Source of the DNA: Bacillota bacterium
GTDB taxonomy: Bacteria; Bacillota; Sulfobacillia; JAJZYS01; JAJYTV01
Direction of reading: 5' to 3'
DNA: 5,057 nt
Assembly (NCBI GenBank): GCA_021786135.1
Contig: JAJYNV010000374.1
Span: 1 to 5,057 of the forward strand
Numbering within the stretch: the stretch's first letter is position 1; each line of letters starts with the position of its first letter. A model generated the notes under the pieces. The model searched no databases. It was not told the DNA's origin and was given only the letters and a program-made list of their open reading frames with translations. Both the position numbers and the translations under genes were made by a program. This document shows, piece by piece, positions 1 to 5,057 of this stretch.

Positions 1-1
1 C

Positions 2-916
2 CGGCACCTCTCGCCGGTGATGGGTCCGGAGACCGACATCCCGGCGCCGGACGTCAACACGAACCCGAAGATCATGGGCTGGATGCTCGATGAGTTCGAC
101 AAGGTGCGCGGCCACCACACGCCGGGCTTCATCACGGGCAAGCCGCTCGTCCTGGGCGGCTCGGCCGGACGCGACGCGGCGACCGGGCGCGGCGTGCTCT
201 TCGTCGTGCTGCGCGCCATGGAGCGCCTCGGCATCGACCCGAAGAAGGCGACCGCGGCCATCCAGGGCTTCGGCAACGTGGGTACGCACAGCGCGCGCCT
301 CCTGGCCGAGGCGGGCATCAAGATCGTGGCGGTCTCCGACGTGCGCGGCAGCGCCTATAACCCCGATGGCCTCGACATCGCGGCCCTCCTGGAGTACGCC
401 GCGGCGAACGGCACCACGAAGGGCTTCCCCGGCAGCCGTGAGATCACGACGGACGAGCTCTTCGCCCTCGACGTGGACGTGCTGGTGCCGGCGGCGCTCG
501 AGAACCAGATCGACGGCAAGCGCGCCGAGAAGGTGCAGGCTCGCATCGTGGCAGAGGCCGCGAACGGCCCGACGACGCCCGAAGGCGACGAGCTCCTCGC
601 CGAGCGCGGCATCTTGGTGATCCCGGACATCCTCTGCAACGCCGGTGGCGTGACGGTGTCCTACTTCGAGTGGGTCCAGAACACCATGGGCTACTACTGG
701 CCGGAGGCAGAGGTCAACGAGAAGCTCCTGCGCATGATGAACGACGCGTTCGACACCATCTACGACATGCGCAAGCAGCACAAGGTGACCATGCGCGAGG
801 CCGCGTACCTCGTGGCGGTGCACCGCGTGGCCGAGGCGGCCAACGCGCGTGGCTGGCTGCGGGTCAACTTCCACCATGAGGTGCCGCAGGCTATTCTTCG
901 CGGATCTGGCGACTGA
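2..916 (+). CDS. gdhA: Glu/Leu/Phe/Val dehydrogenase (glutamate dehydrogenase), 5'-truncated by window edge
   Basis: This enzyme interconverts glutamate and 2-oxoglutarate plus ammonia with NAD(P)(H) in the cytoplasm. The open frame runs off the left edge, so 304 residues are visible. Family members are about 415-430 aa, so roughly 110-130 N-terminal residues, including the catalytic lysine, lie outside. The GTG at 17 and ATG at 20 are internal codons, because the preceding residues RHLSP also fit the family. Visible features in order are DIPAPDV, whose Asp (codon 50-52) matches the catalytic Asp; TGKPLVLGGSAGRDAATGRG; the Rossmann dinucleotide loop GFGNVG (nt 266-283); LVPAALENQI; and NAGGVTVSYFEW (from nt 638), near the substrate and nicotinamide site. 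The C-terminus runs about 16 residues past the usual RGW end. A terminator follows, so this gene ends its transcript. Cofactor preference (NAD or NADP) and Glu versus other amino-acid specificity cannot be fixed from this fragment. The family call is very secure. Confidence 0.95.
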   Translation, partial: RHLSPVMGPETDIPAPDVNTNPKIMGWMLDEFDKVRGHHTPGFITGKPLVLGGSAGRDAATGRGVLFVVLRAMERLGIDPKKATAAIQGFGNVGTHSARLLAEAGIKIVAVSDVRGSAYNPDGLDIAALLEYAAANGTTKGFPGSREITTDELFALDVDVLVPAALENQIDGKRAEKVQARIVAEAANGPTTPEGDELLAERGILVIPDILCNAGGVTVSYFEWVQNTMGYYWPEAEVNEKLLRMMNDAFDTIYDMRKQHKVTMREAAYLVAVHRVAEAANARGWLRVNFHHEVPQAILRGSGD

Positions 917-946
917 GCAGAGCCGCGTGTTCGTACGGTAGGCTGC

Positions 947-980
947 GCCCCCCGGGGGAACTCCCCTCGGGGGGCCTTTT
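947..980 (+). terminator. Rho-independent terminator of the glutamate dehydrogenase gene
   Basis: A GC-rich hairpin starts 30 bases after the stop codon. Arm 947-958 (GCCCCCCGGGGG) pairs with 964-975 (CCCCTCGGGGGGC) through about 12 pairs including one G-U, leaving a 5-base loop (959-963). Bases CC and then TTTT (977-980) follow directly. There is no A-run on the left side, so it should work on the + strand only. The U tract is short, but the stem is very stable. Confidence 0.85.
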
Positions 981-1027
981 GCTGGCGCCCGCGAAACGCA
1001 TCGCAATGGATAGGGGGCAGCGCCGCG

Positions 1028-1168
1028 ATGCTGAGGCTGGTGTTGGGGACTCTCTGGCGCATGTTGACGCGTCCGAGGCGGGCGTCTCGGCTGCAGGTAC
1101 CCGAGGATCCCCAGGATTACGACTTCGCTTACCAGGCGGCCGCGCTACCTCGGCGGCGGATGACATAG
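1028..1168 (+). CDS. Possible small protein of 46 aa, unknown function
   Basis: An ATG at 1028 opens a 46-codon frame ending in TAG at 1166-1168. A purine-rich AGGGGG (1012-1017) lies 10 bases upstream and could serve as ribosome-binding site. The product begins with a short hydrophobic, basic stretch (MLRLVLGTLWRMLTRPRR), continues with an acidic, aromatic middle (VPEDPQDYDFAYQAA) and ends with LPRRRMT. The ordered change from amphipathic or basic to acidic looks more protein-like than the other frames here, which are Arg/Ala-rich. I do not recognise a family. It sits between the upstream terminator and the broken lipoprotein gene, and could be its translational partner, since its last codons overlap the ATG at 1160. 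It could also be chance; in GC-rich DNA a 46-codon frame is not rare. Confidence 0.4.
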   Translation: MLRLVLGTLWRMLTRPRRASRLQVPEDPQDYDFAYQAAALPRRRMT

Positions 1169-1718
1169 CGGTAGCCTACACGCCGCAGGGCGGGTTTCAC
1201 ACTTTCCCCCGCGCGTACTCGCCGGCTGCACGGAAGCGCTGCCGCCGGAGGCGCCCGATCTGCGCGGCGTGTGGCAGGTGTACCAGGGCATCCTGCGCGG
1301 CCACGTGGAGCGCATCGAGCAGTGCGGCAACCGCGTTGTCATCACGGCAGCAGGCGTGATTCACGACATGCGGGCAGACGGAACCGTGCAACGCGGAGTG
1401 CACGACGTGAACCAGGCGACCAGTCGGGCGATCACCGTCGCAGCCGCCTTTCGGGGTGGCCGCCTGAACCTGACACCGAATGGCGGCCTCCTGGTTGCCG
1501 TCAGCCGCTGACGCGAGGGCGAGGACATGGTCTGGCGTTACGGCGTCTTCGTGAACCGGCTGCATCGCCTGTCAGATCCGCCCGCCACGCGGAAGGACGT
1601 ATCGGCCGAACACTGGCCGCAGGCTGTGCGTGACCTGCAGCCTCCGCGGCGGGGGCATCTCGGCGAGGAGAATGCCATCCTTGTTGGCCGGCGCCCACTT
1701 GCGACAGTGATTGCCTGA
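1164..1718 (+). pseudogene. Interrupted small lipoprotein-like gene (no start in frame, in-frame TGA)
   Basis: Reading frame 3 is open from 1164 and gives the lipobox-like LAGC (nt 1218-1229), then TEALPPEAPDLRGVW and a compact domain containing VERIEQCGNRVVITAAGV, IHDMRADGT and GGRLNLTPNGG. It reaches TGA at 1509-1511. The same frame continues with REGEDMVWRYGVFVNRLHRL, equally G/C-rich in third position, and finally stops at 1716-1718; after about 1565 the protein character fades. No ATG, GTG or TTG lies in this frame between 1164 and the GTG at 1269, which is inside the domain. The n-region of a signal peptide (TRRRAGFTLSP) is readable in frame 2 just upstream, so one extra base around the C tract 1206-1210 would explain the loss. 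I infer an exported lipoprotein gene that is decaying or carries sequence errors. Alternatively, a shorter protein starts at GTG 1269 and ends at 1511 (80 aa). The function is unknown. Confidence 0.5.
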
Positions 1719-1763
1719 ACGTGTTGGGACGCCGGATGGTTCCCGCGGGGAATTCTGATCCCC

Positions 1764-1769
1764 GGGAGG
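1764..1769 (+). promoter_or_regulatory. Ribosome-binding site that sets the yetF start
   Basis: GGGAGG lies 8 bases before the ATG at 1778. This supports that ATG over the GTG at 1721, which would add 19 non-family residues and has no such site. A second ATG at 1784 is also in range, but spacing is better for 1778. Confidence 0.75.
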
Positions 1770-1777
1770 CGTTGCAC

Positions 1778-2344
1778 ATGGAGATGCCGTGGCACGATCT
1801 GCTCGCTGAGCTCTGGCGCACAGGGCTTCTGTACTTTCTGGCTTTCGTCGTCTTTCGTCTGATGGGCAAGCGCTCGGTCAGCCACATGGCGCCGTTTGAC
1901 ATCGCCGTCGTGATCATCATCGGCGAGGCGGTGGCCATAGGCATCGAGGAGACGTCGAAATCGATCCTGCTGCCGGTCATCTCGATCATCACCCTGGGTG
2001 GGCTGCAGTTCGGCCTGACGTGGCTGAACCTCAAATGGCGGCCCTTGGAGCAGGTTTCGCAGGGAGTGGCCAGCATACTCGTCGAAAAGGGCAAGATCCG
2101 GCACGAGAATATGCAGCGTGAGCACCTCTCGCAGTCGGACCTGATGATCAGCCTGCGCGAGCAGGGGATCAAGCGCATCGAGGACGTGGACACCGTGCGC
2201 CTCGAGCCCACGGGCAAGGTCTCGGTGCTGATGAAGACGGCAATGCAGCCGGTGACCGCGGGTGAGATCGGCCTGCCGAACGGTGAGACGCTCGTGCAGT
2301 ACATCGACCGCAAGTTTGCGCAGATGCGGCGCAGCGGCGGATGA
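1778..2344 (+). CDS. yetF: YetF/DUF421 family membrane protein
   Basis: This 188-aa protein has the layout of the DUF421 (YetF) family: three N-terminal membrane spans followed by a cytoplasmic domain. Predicted spans are at about residues 13-29, 38-56 and 63-83. The family signature RLMGKRSVSHMAPFDIAVVI falls between the first two spans (from residue 27), and GEAV follows. The soluble part carries EKGKIRHENMQREHLSQSDL, SLREQGI and RLEPTGKVSVLMK (residues 103-153), all typical of the family. It is somewhat shorter than Bacillus YetF (about 230 aa) but appears complete. No catalytic activity is established for the family; Bacillus relatives are spore or cell membrane proteins of unclear role. 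Its stop codon lies 22 bases before the mutS2 start, so the two are probably transcribed together. Family assignment is secure and the function is not. Confidence 0.92.
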   Translation: MEMPWHDLLAELWRTGLLYFLAFVVFRLMGKRSVSHMAPFDIAVVIIIGEAVAIGIEETSKSILLPVISIITLGGLQFGLTWLNLKWRPLEQVSQGVASILVEKGKIRHENMQREHLSQSDLMISLREQGIKRIEDVDTVRLEPTGKVSVLMKTAMQPVTAGEIGLPNGETLVQYIDRKFAQMRRSGG

Positions 2345-2350
2345 TTTGGC

Positions 2351-2369
2351 GGAGGTGTTGGGACGGTTG
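2351..2369 (+). promoter_or_regulatory. Ribosome-binding site and TTG start of mutS2
   Basis: GGAGG at 2351-2355 stands 11 bases before TTG 2367. This TTG gives the N-terminus MDERSLRLLEF, which matches where MutS2 proteins normally begin. No ATG exists in this frame near here; the ATGs at 2341 and 2371 are in another frame. GTG 2355 and TTG 2358 overlap or crowd the ribosome-binding site. Confidence 0.65.
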
Positions 2370-4715
2370 GATGAGCGCAGCCTGCGCCTGCTCGAATTTC
2401 GGGCCGTGCAGGAACGACTTGCAAGCCGCTGCGACACGACGGTGGGTCAGGCGGCGGCGCTGAATCTCTGGCCGGAGTCGGACCCCGGTCAGGTGCGCTG
2501 GCGGCTCTTGCGTACGGCGGAAGCACGCCGGCTCTTGGACCGCGCGGGCGGCCTGCCGCTCGGCGGCGTGCGTGACATCGGCCCCCATCTGCGGCGAGCC
2601 GCGCTGGGGGGCTCGCTGACCGTCGAGGATCTGGTCGAGGTCGAGCAGAGCCTTTCGTCGATGCGGCGCAGCCGCCAGCAACTGCTTGCGGGCCGCGAAG
2701 ACTGGCCGACGCTGTGGGAGGACGGGCAGCTCCTGACCGAGATCCCTGATCTCGAGCAGGACCTGCAACGGTCGCTCGGGCCGGAGGGACTGACTGATGA
2801 GGCCAGCCCGGAGCTTGCCCGGTTCCGCCGCGCGCGCAGGGAGAAGGAGCAGGCACTGCGCCAGCGCCTCGAGGCCCTGCTGCGCAATCCGGACCTCAGC
2901 CGCTATCTGCAGGAACCGCTCGTCACGCTGCGTCGAGGGCGCCTGTGCCTCCCCGTGCTCCGCGAGCACCAGCAGAGGATTCCCGGCGTCGTGCATGATG
3001 CATCCCAGACCGGTCAAACGCTCTTCATCGAGCCGCTCTTCGCCCTCGAGATGGGGAATGAGGCCCAGACCCTGTTGCGCCAAGCCGAGCAGGAGGAGGA
3101 GCGCATCCTGGCAGCGTTCAGCGCCCGCATCGCTGTCCATGCGCTGCCCATCGAGGCAGGCCTTGCAGCGACAGCCGCGCTCGATCTCGCGCTAGGACTC
3201 GGACGGCTTGCGTTCGACATGCACGCCGTCGAGCCGGAGATCGACTCCGGTGGCCGCATCAGGCTTCGCCGGGCTCGCCATCCGCTGCTGCGCGATCCTG
3301 TCCCGATCGACCTCGAGATGGGACCGGGCCGGCGGCTCCTGGTGGTCACGGGACCGAACACCGGCGGCAAGACCGTCAGCCTCAAGACGGCCGGACTCCT
3401 GCAGGCCATGGCGCAGTGCGGAATGCACGTGCCCGCCGAGGCCGGCACGATGGTGTCCGTGCTGAGCGACATCCTGTGCGACATCGGCGACGAGCAGTCG
3501 ATCGAACAGTCGCTGTCGACATTCTCCTCGCACATGACGGCGATCGTGGACATCGCAAGGCGCCTTGGACCGAATGTGCTGGTCCTGCTGGACGAGATCG
3601 GTGCCGGCACCGACCCGCAGGAAGGTGCGGCCCTGGCGCAGGCGATTCTCGAGCGCATCGCCCAGAGCGGCGCACTCGGCCTCGTGACAACGCATTACGG
3701 CGAACTGAAGGCGTTCGCCTATGCCACCGACGATGTGGAGAATGCGTCGATGGCGTTCGATCCCGAAACGCTCCAGCCCAGCTACCGCCTACAGCAAGGG
3801 GCTCCGGGGAGCTCCTACGCATTTGTCATTGCTGGACGGCTAGGACTGGGCTCTGATATCGTGGCGCGGGCCAAGGAGCTCCTGGGGCAGGAGCAGCTCC
3901 AGCTGACAGAGGTGCTGCAGCGGGTGGACGCCTTGCGCCGGCGCCTCGAGCAGGAGCTCACAGCGGCAGAGTCCGCCGCGAGGATTGCTCAGGCCGAGGC
4001 GAGCCGCAGCGAGGAACTGCGGCGCGAGGCTGACGCGGACCGCAGGTCCCTGCGCCAGCAATTGCGCACGCGGCTCGATGCCGAAGTGCAGAGCGCGCGG
4101 CAGAGCTTGCGCGCGGCGAGAGACGCCCTGCGCCAGGAGGAGCTCGAGCGACGGCGCGAAGATGCGCTCGCGGAAGCCAGGCGGCGGATTGAAGACGTCG
4201 AGGCCGCTCTGCAGGACGAGGAACGCCCCGCTCCGCCACCAGGGCCGGCGCCGCAGGGAGTCGCCCCGGGCGACCGCGTCTTTGTGCCGCAGGTAGGTCA
4301 GGAGGGGAGCGTGCTGTCCGCACCGGATGACGCGGGACGCGTGTGGGTGGCGGTGGGCAGCCTGCGCCTTCAGGCCGCGATCCAGGACCTGCGCATCGCG
4401 AGAGGGAAGAAGCAGGAGACCAAGAGCGCCTCGGGTTGGGCTGCCCTGGCCCAGCAGAAGGCGCAGACCGTGCAGAGCGAGATCACACTGATCGGTATGC
4501 GCGCGGAAGAGGCGCTCGGGGTCCTCGACCGCTACCTTGACGATGCGCAGGTGGCCGGACTCGGCACAGTGCGCGTGATCCACGGCAAGGGCACGGGCGC
4601 CTTGCGAACGGCGGTGCACGAATTCCTGCAAGGAGACCATCGCGTCAAGGGGCACCGCTTGGGCGCCCAGGGAGAAGGCGGCGTCGGCGCCACCGTGGTC
4701 GACTTGGACATCTGA
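2367..4715 (+). CDS. mutS2: MutS2 ATPase/Smr-domain protein (ribosome rescue or anti-recombination)
   Basis: The 782-aa product matches the usual MutS2 length (about 780-790) and lacks the MutS mismatch-recognition domain. In order: a core/lever region (about 1-300); Walker A GPNTGGKT (329-336, Lys335); the ABC-type signature STFSSH (384-389) within DEQSIEQSLSTFSSHMT; Walker B VLVLLDE (Asp409, Glu410) followed by GAGTDPQEG; the switch histidine in TTHYGELKAFAY (His443); a long charged coiled coil (about 505-620); a Pro-rich linker; a KOW-like segment GDRVFVPQVGQEGSV (from about 635); and a C-terminal Smr domain (about 705-782) with HGKGTGALR (His739). MutS2 family members bind branched DNA to suppress recombination, or split collided ribosomes in Bacillus; which role applies here is unknown. 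The usual LDLR motif opening Smr reads ITLI (706-709), so nuclease activity is uncertain. The frame is intact. An upstream extension to 2262 overlaps yetF and is not family-like. Confidence 0.96.
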   Translation: MDERSLRLLEFRAVQERLASRCDTTVGQAAALNLWPESDPGQVRWRLLRTAEARRLLDRAGGLPLGGVRDIGPHLRRAALGGSLTVEDLVEVEQSLSSMRRSRQQLLAGREDWPTLWEDGQLLTEIPDLEQDLQRSLGPEGLTDEASPELARFRRARREKEQALRQRLEALLRNPDLSRYLQEPLVTLRRGRLCLPVLREHQQRIPGVVHDASQTGQTLFIEPLFALEMGNEAQTLLRQAEQEEERILAAFSARIAVHALPIEAGLAATAALDLALGLGRLAFDMHAVEPEIDSGGRIRLRRARHPLLRDPVPIDLEMGPGRRLLVVTGPNTGGKTVSLKTAGLLQAMAQCGMHVPAEAGTMVSVLSDILCDIGDEQSIEQSLSTFSSHMTAIVDIARRLGPNVLVLLDEIGAGTDPQEGAALAQAILERIAQSGALGLVTTHYGELKAFAYATDDVENASMAFDPETLQPSYRLQQGAPGSSYAFVIAGRLGLGSDIVARAKELLGQEQLQLTEVLQRVDALRRRLEQELTAAESAARIAQAEASRSEELRREADADRRSLRQQLRTRLDAEVQSARQSLRAARDALRQEELERRREDALAEARRRIEDVEAALQDEERPAPPPGPAPQGVAPGDRVFVPQVGQEGSVLSAPDDAGRVWVAVGSLRLQAAIQDLRIARGKKQETKSASGWAALAQQKAQTVQSEITLIGMRAEEALGVLDRYLDDAQVAGLGTVRVIHGKGTGALRTAVHEFLQGDHRVKGHRLGAQGEGGVGATVVDLDI

Positions 4716-4724
4716 GGCGAACAC

Positions 4725-4771
4725 CCACGGACCTTTGCGCGCCTGCGGCAAAGGAGTAGCATGGGCCGTGG
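4725..4771 (+). promoter_or_regulatory. Nested inverted repeat over the lyase ribosome-binding site and start codon
   Basis: The inner arms CCTTTGC (4732-4738) and GCAAAGG (4748-4754) are a perfect 7-base inverted repeat with a 9-base loop. The outer arms CCACGG (4725-4730) and CCGTGG (4766-4771) are a perfect 6-base inverted repeat around it. The ribosome-binding site AAAGGAG (4750-4756) is largely inside the inner 3' arm, and ATG 4761 lies in the internal loop between the two stems. In RNA this would restrict translation initiation. No U tract follows, so it is not an intrinsic terminator. A regulatory role is inference. Confidence 0.45.
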
Positions 4772-5057
4772 AATGAAAACCCTGGAAGGGAGTCTTCAAC
4801 GCTTGGTGAAACGGGCGGAACCCTATCGCATCAAGGCTGTCGAGCCGCTGCATATGACGACGCGCCAGGAGCGCGTGCAAGAGATCGAGAGGGCAGGGTA
4901 CAACACCTTTCTGATCCGATCCCGCATGGTCTACATCGATCTCCTCACGGACTCGGGCACCAATGCCATGAGCGACCATCAGTGGGCTGCCTTGATGGTC
5001 GGCGACGAGGCCTATTCCGGCTCGGAAAGCTTCTTCCACTTCGAGAAGGCTGTCCAG
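4761..5057 (+). CDS. PLP-dependent beta-eliminating lyase (tryptophanase / tyrosine phenol-lyase family), 3'-truncated by window edge
   Basis: These are the first 99 codons of an enzyme of about 460-470 aa that cleaves tryptophan to indole, or tyrosine to phenol, with pyruvate and ammonia. Visible family blocks are EPYRIKAVEPLHMTTRQER (20-38), AGYNTFLIRS (45-54), YIDLLTDSGTNAMSDHQWA (58-76) and GDEAYSGSESFFHFEKAVQ (81-99). Thr63 and Ser65 align with Thr49 and Ser51 of tyrosine phenol-lyase, and Tyr85 with its catalytic Tyr71. SGTNAMSD is closer to tyrosine phenol-lyase than to E. coli TnaA (SGTGAVTQ), but tryptophanases from other phyla can share it. The PLP lysine and specificity residues lie beyond the window, so the substrate is undecided. 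ATG 4761 follows AAAGGAG by 4 bases; ATG 4773 is an alternative. The gene starts 45 bases after mutS2, which leaves no room for a tnaC-type leader peptide. Confidence 0.92.
   Translation, partial: MGRGMKTLEGSLQRLVKRAEPYRIKAVEPLHMTTRQERVQEIERAGYNTFLIRSRMVYIDLLTDSGTNAMSDHQWAALMVGDEAYSGSESFFHFEKAVQ

Noticed and set aside
979..1010. Possible sigma-70 promoter (TTGCTG near 979) before the small ORF
   Set aside because: No acceptable -10 hexamer lies at 16-18 bases spacing; the best candidates match too few positions.
979..1359. Plus-strand frame of 126 codons from 979
   Set aside because: It begins inside the terminator U tract, is Arg/Ala/Ser-rich, and runs out of frame through the better-supported lipoprotein domain after 1218.
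1509..1511. TGA read as selenocysteine or as a sense codon under an altered genetic code
   Set aside because: Glutamate dehydrogenase, yetF and mutS2 all end in TGA at the expected place, and I see no convincing selenocysteine hairpin just downstream. Mutation or sequence error is simpler.
1721..2366. Repeated 11-base string GTGTTGGGACG at 1721-1731 and 2356-2366, upstream of two genes
   Set aside because: A few exact 11-base matches are expected by chance in about 5 kb, and the copies are at different distances from their starts.
2262..2366. Upstream extension of mutS2 to GTG 2262
   Set aside because: It would overlap the yetF coding end by about 80 bases, and the added residues are Arg/Ser-rich and unlike MutS2 N-termini.
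1501..2856. Long minus-strand open frame of 451 codons opposite yetF and mutS2
   Set aside because: It is Arg/Pro/Ser/Ala-rich, recognises no family, and lies opposite two well-identified genes. It is a typical GC-rich shadow frame.
4732..4754. Hairpin after mutS2 as an intrinsic terminator
   Set aside because: It is followed by AGTAGCATG and no T-run, and it overlaps the next ribosome-binding site, so a translational role is likelier.
3840..5039. Minus-strand open frame of 399 codons opposite mutS2 and the lyase
   Set aside because: It spans the antisense of two secure genes and their intergenic gap, with low-complexity His/Ala/Leu/Arg composition and no recognisable domain.

Overview
The window is GC-rich bacterial DNA. 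Every gene I can support is on the + strand, codons favour G or C in third position, and all three visible gene ends use TGA. Protein features do not settle the phylum. A GC-rich Gram-negative or deep-branching soil or sediment lineage (Acidobacteriota, Armatimonadota or Myxococcota type) is a guess from MutS2 style and base composition.

Layout: (1) positions 2-916 hold the 3' three quarters of a glutamate dehydrogenase (Glu/Leu/Phe/Val family), closed by a strong intrinsic terminator at 947-980. (2) Positions 981-1720 are a weakly coding stretch. It holds a possible 46-codon ORF (1028-1168) and then what looks like a broken small-lipoprotein gene. That gene keeps a lipobox and a well-preserved domain, but has no start codon in frame, a likely frameshift near a C tract, and an in-frame TGA at 1509-1511 past which coding character continues. 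(3) Positions 1778-2344 encode a YetF/DUF421 membrane protein. (4) Positions 2367-4715 encode a complete MutS2 (782 aa, TTG start) with ATPase, coiled coil, KOW-like region and Smr domain. (5) From 4761 to the window end is the first 99 codons of a PLP-dependent beta-eliminating lyase (tryptophanase / tyrosine phenol-lyase family).

yetF, mutS2 and the lyase run in one direction with gaps of 22 and 45 bases, so they may be co-transcribed. The two edge genes both belong to amino-acid catabolism and release ammonia (glutamate to 2-oxoglutarate; Trp or Tyr to indole or phenol plus pyruvate). MutS2 (ribosome rescue or anti-recombination) and YetF have no obvious functional link to them. I see no mobile element, CRISPR array, tRNA or rRNA, and no convincing new multi-gene system. 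The points most worth checking are the interrupted lipoprotein gene, the nested inverted repeat enclosing the lyase ribosome-binding site and start codon, and the altered LDLR motif in the MutS2 Smr domain.
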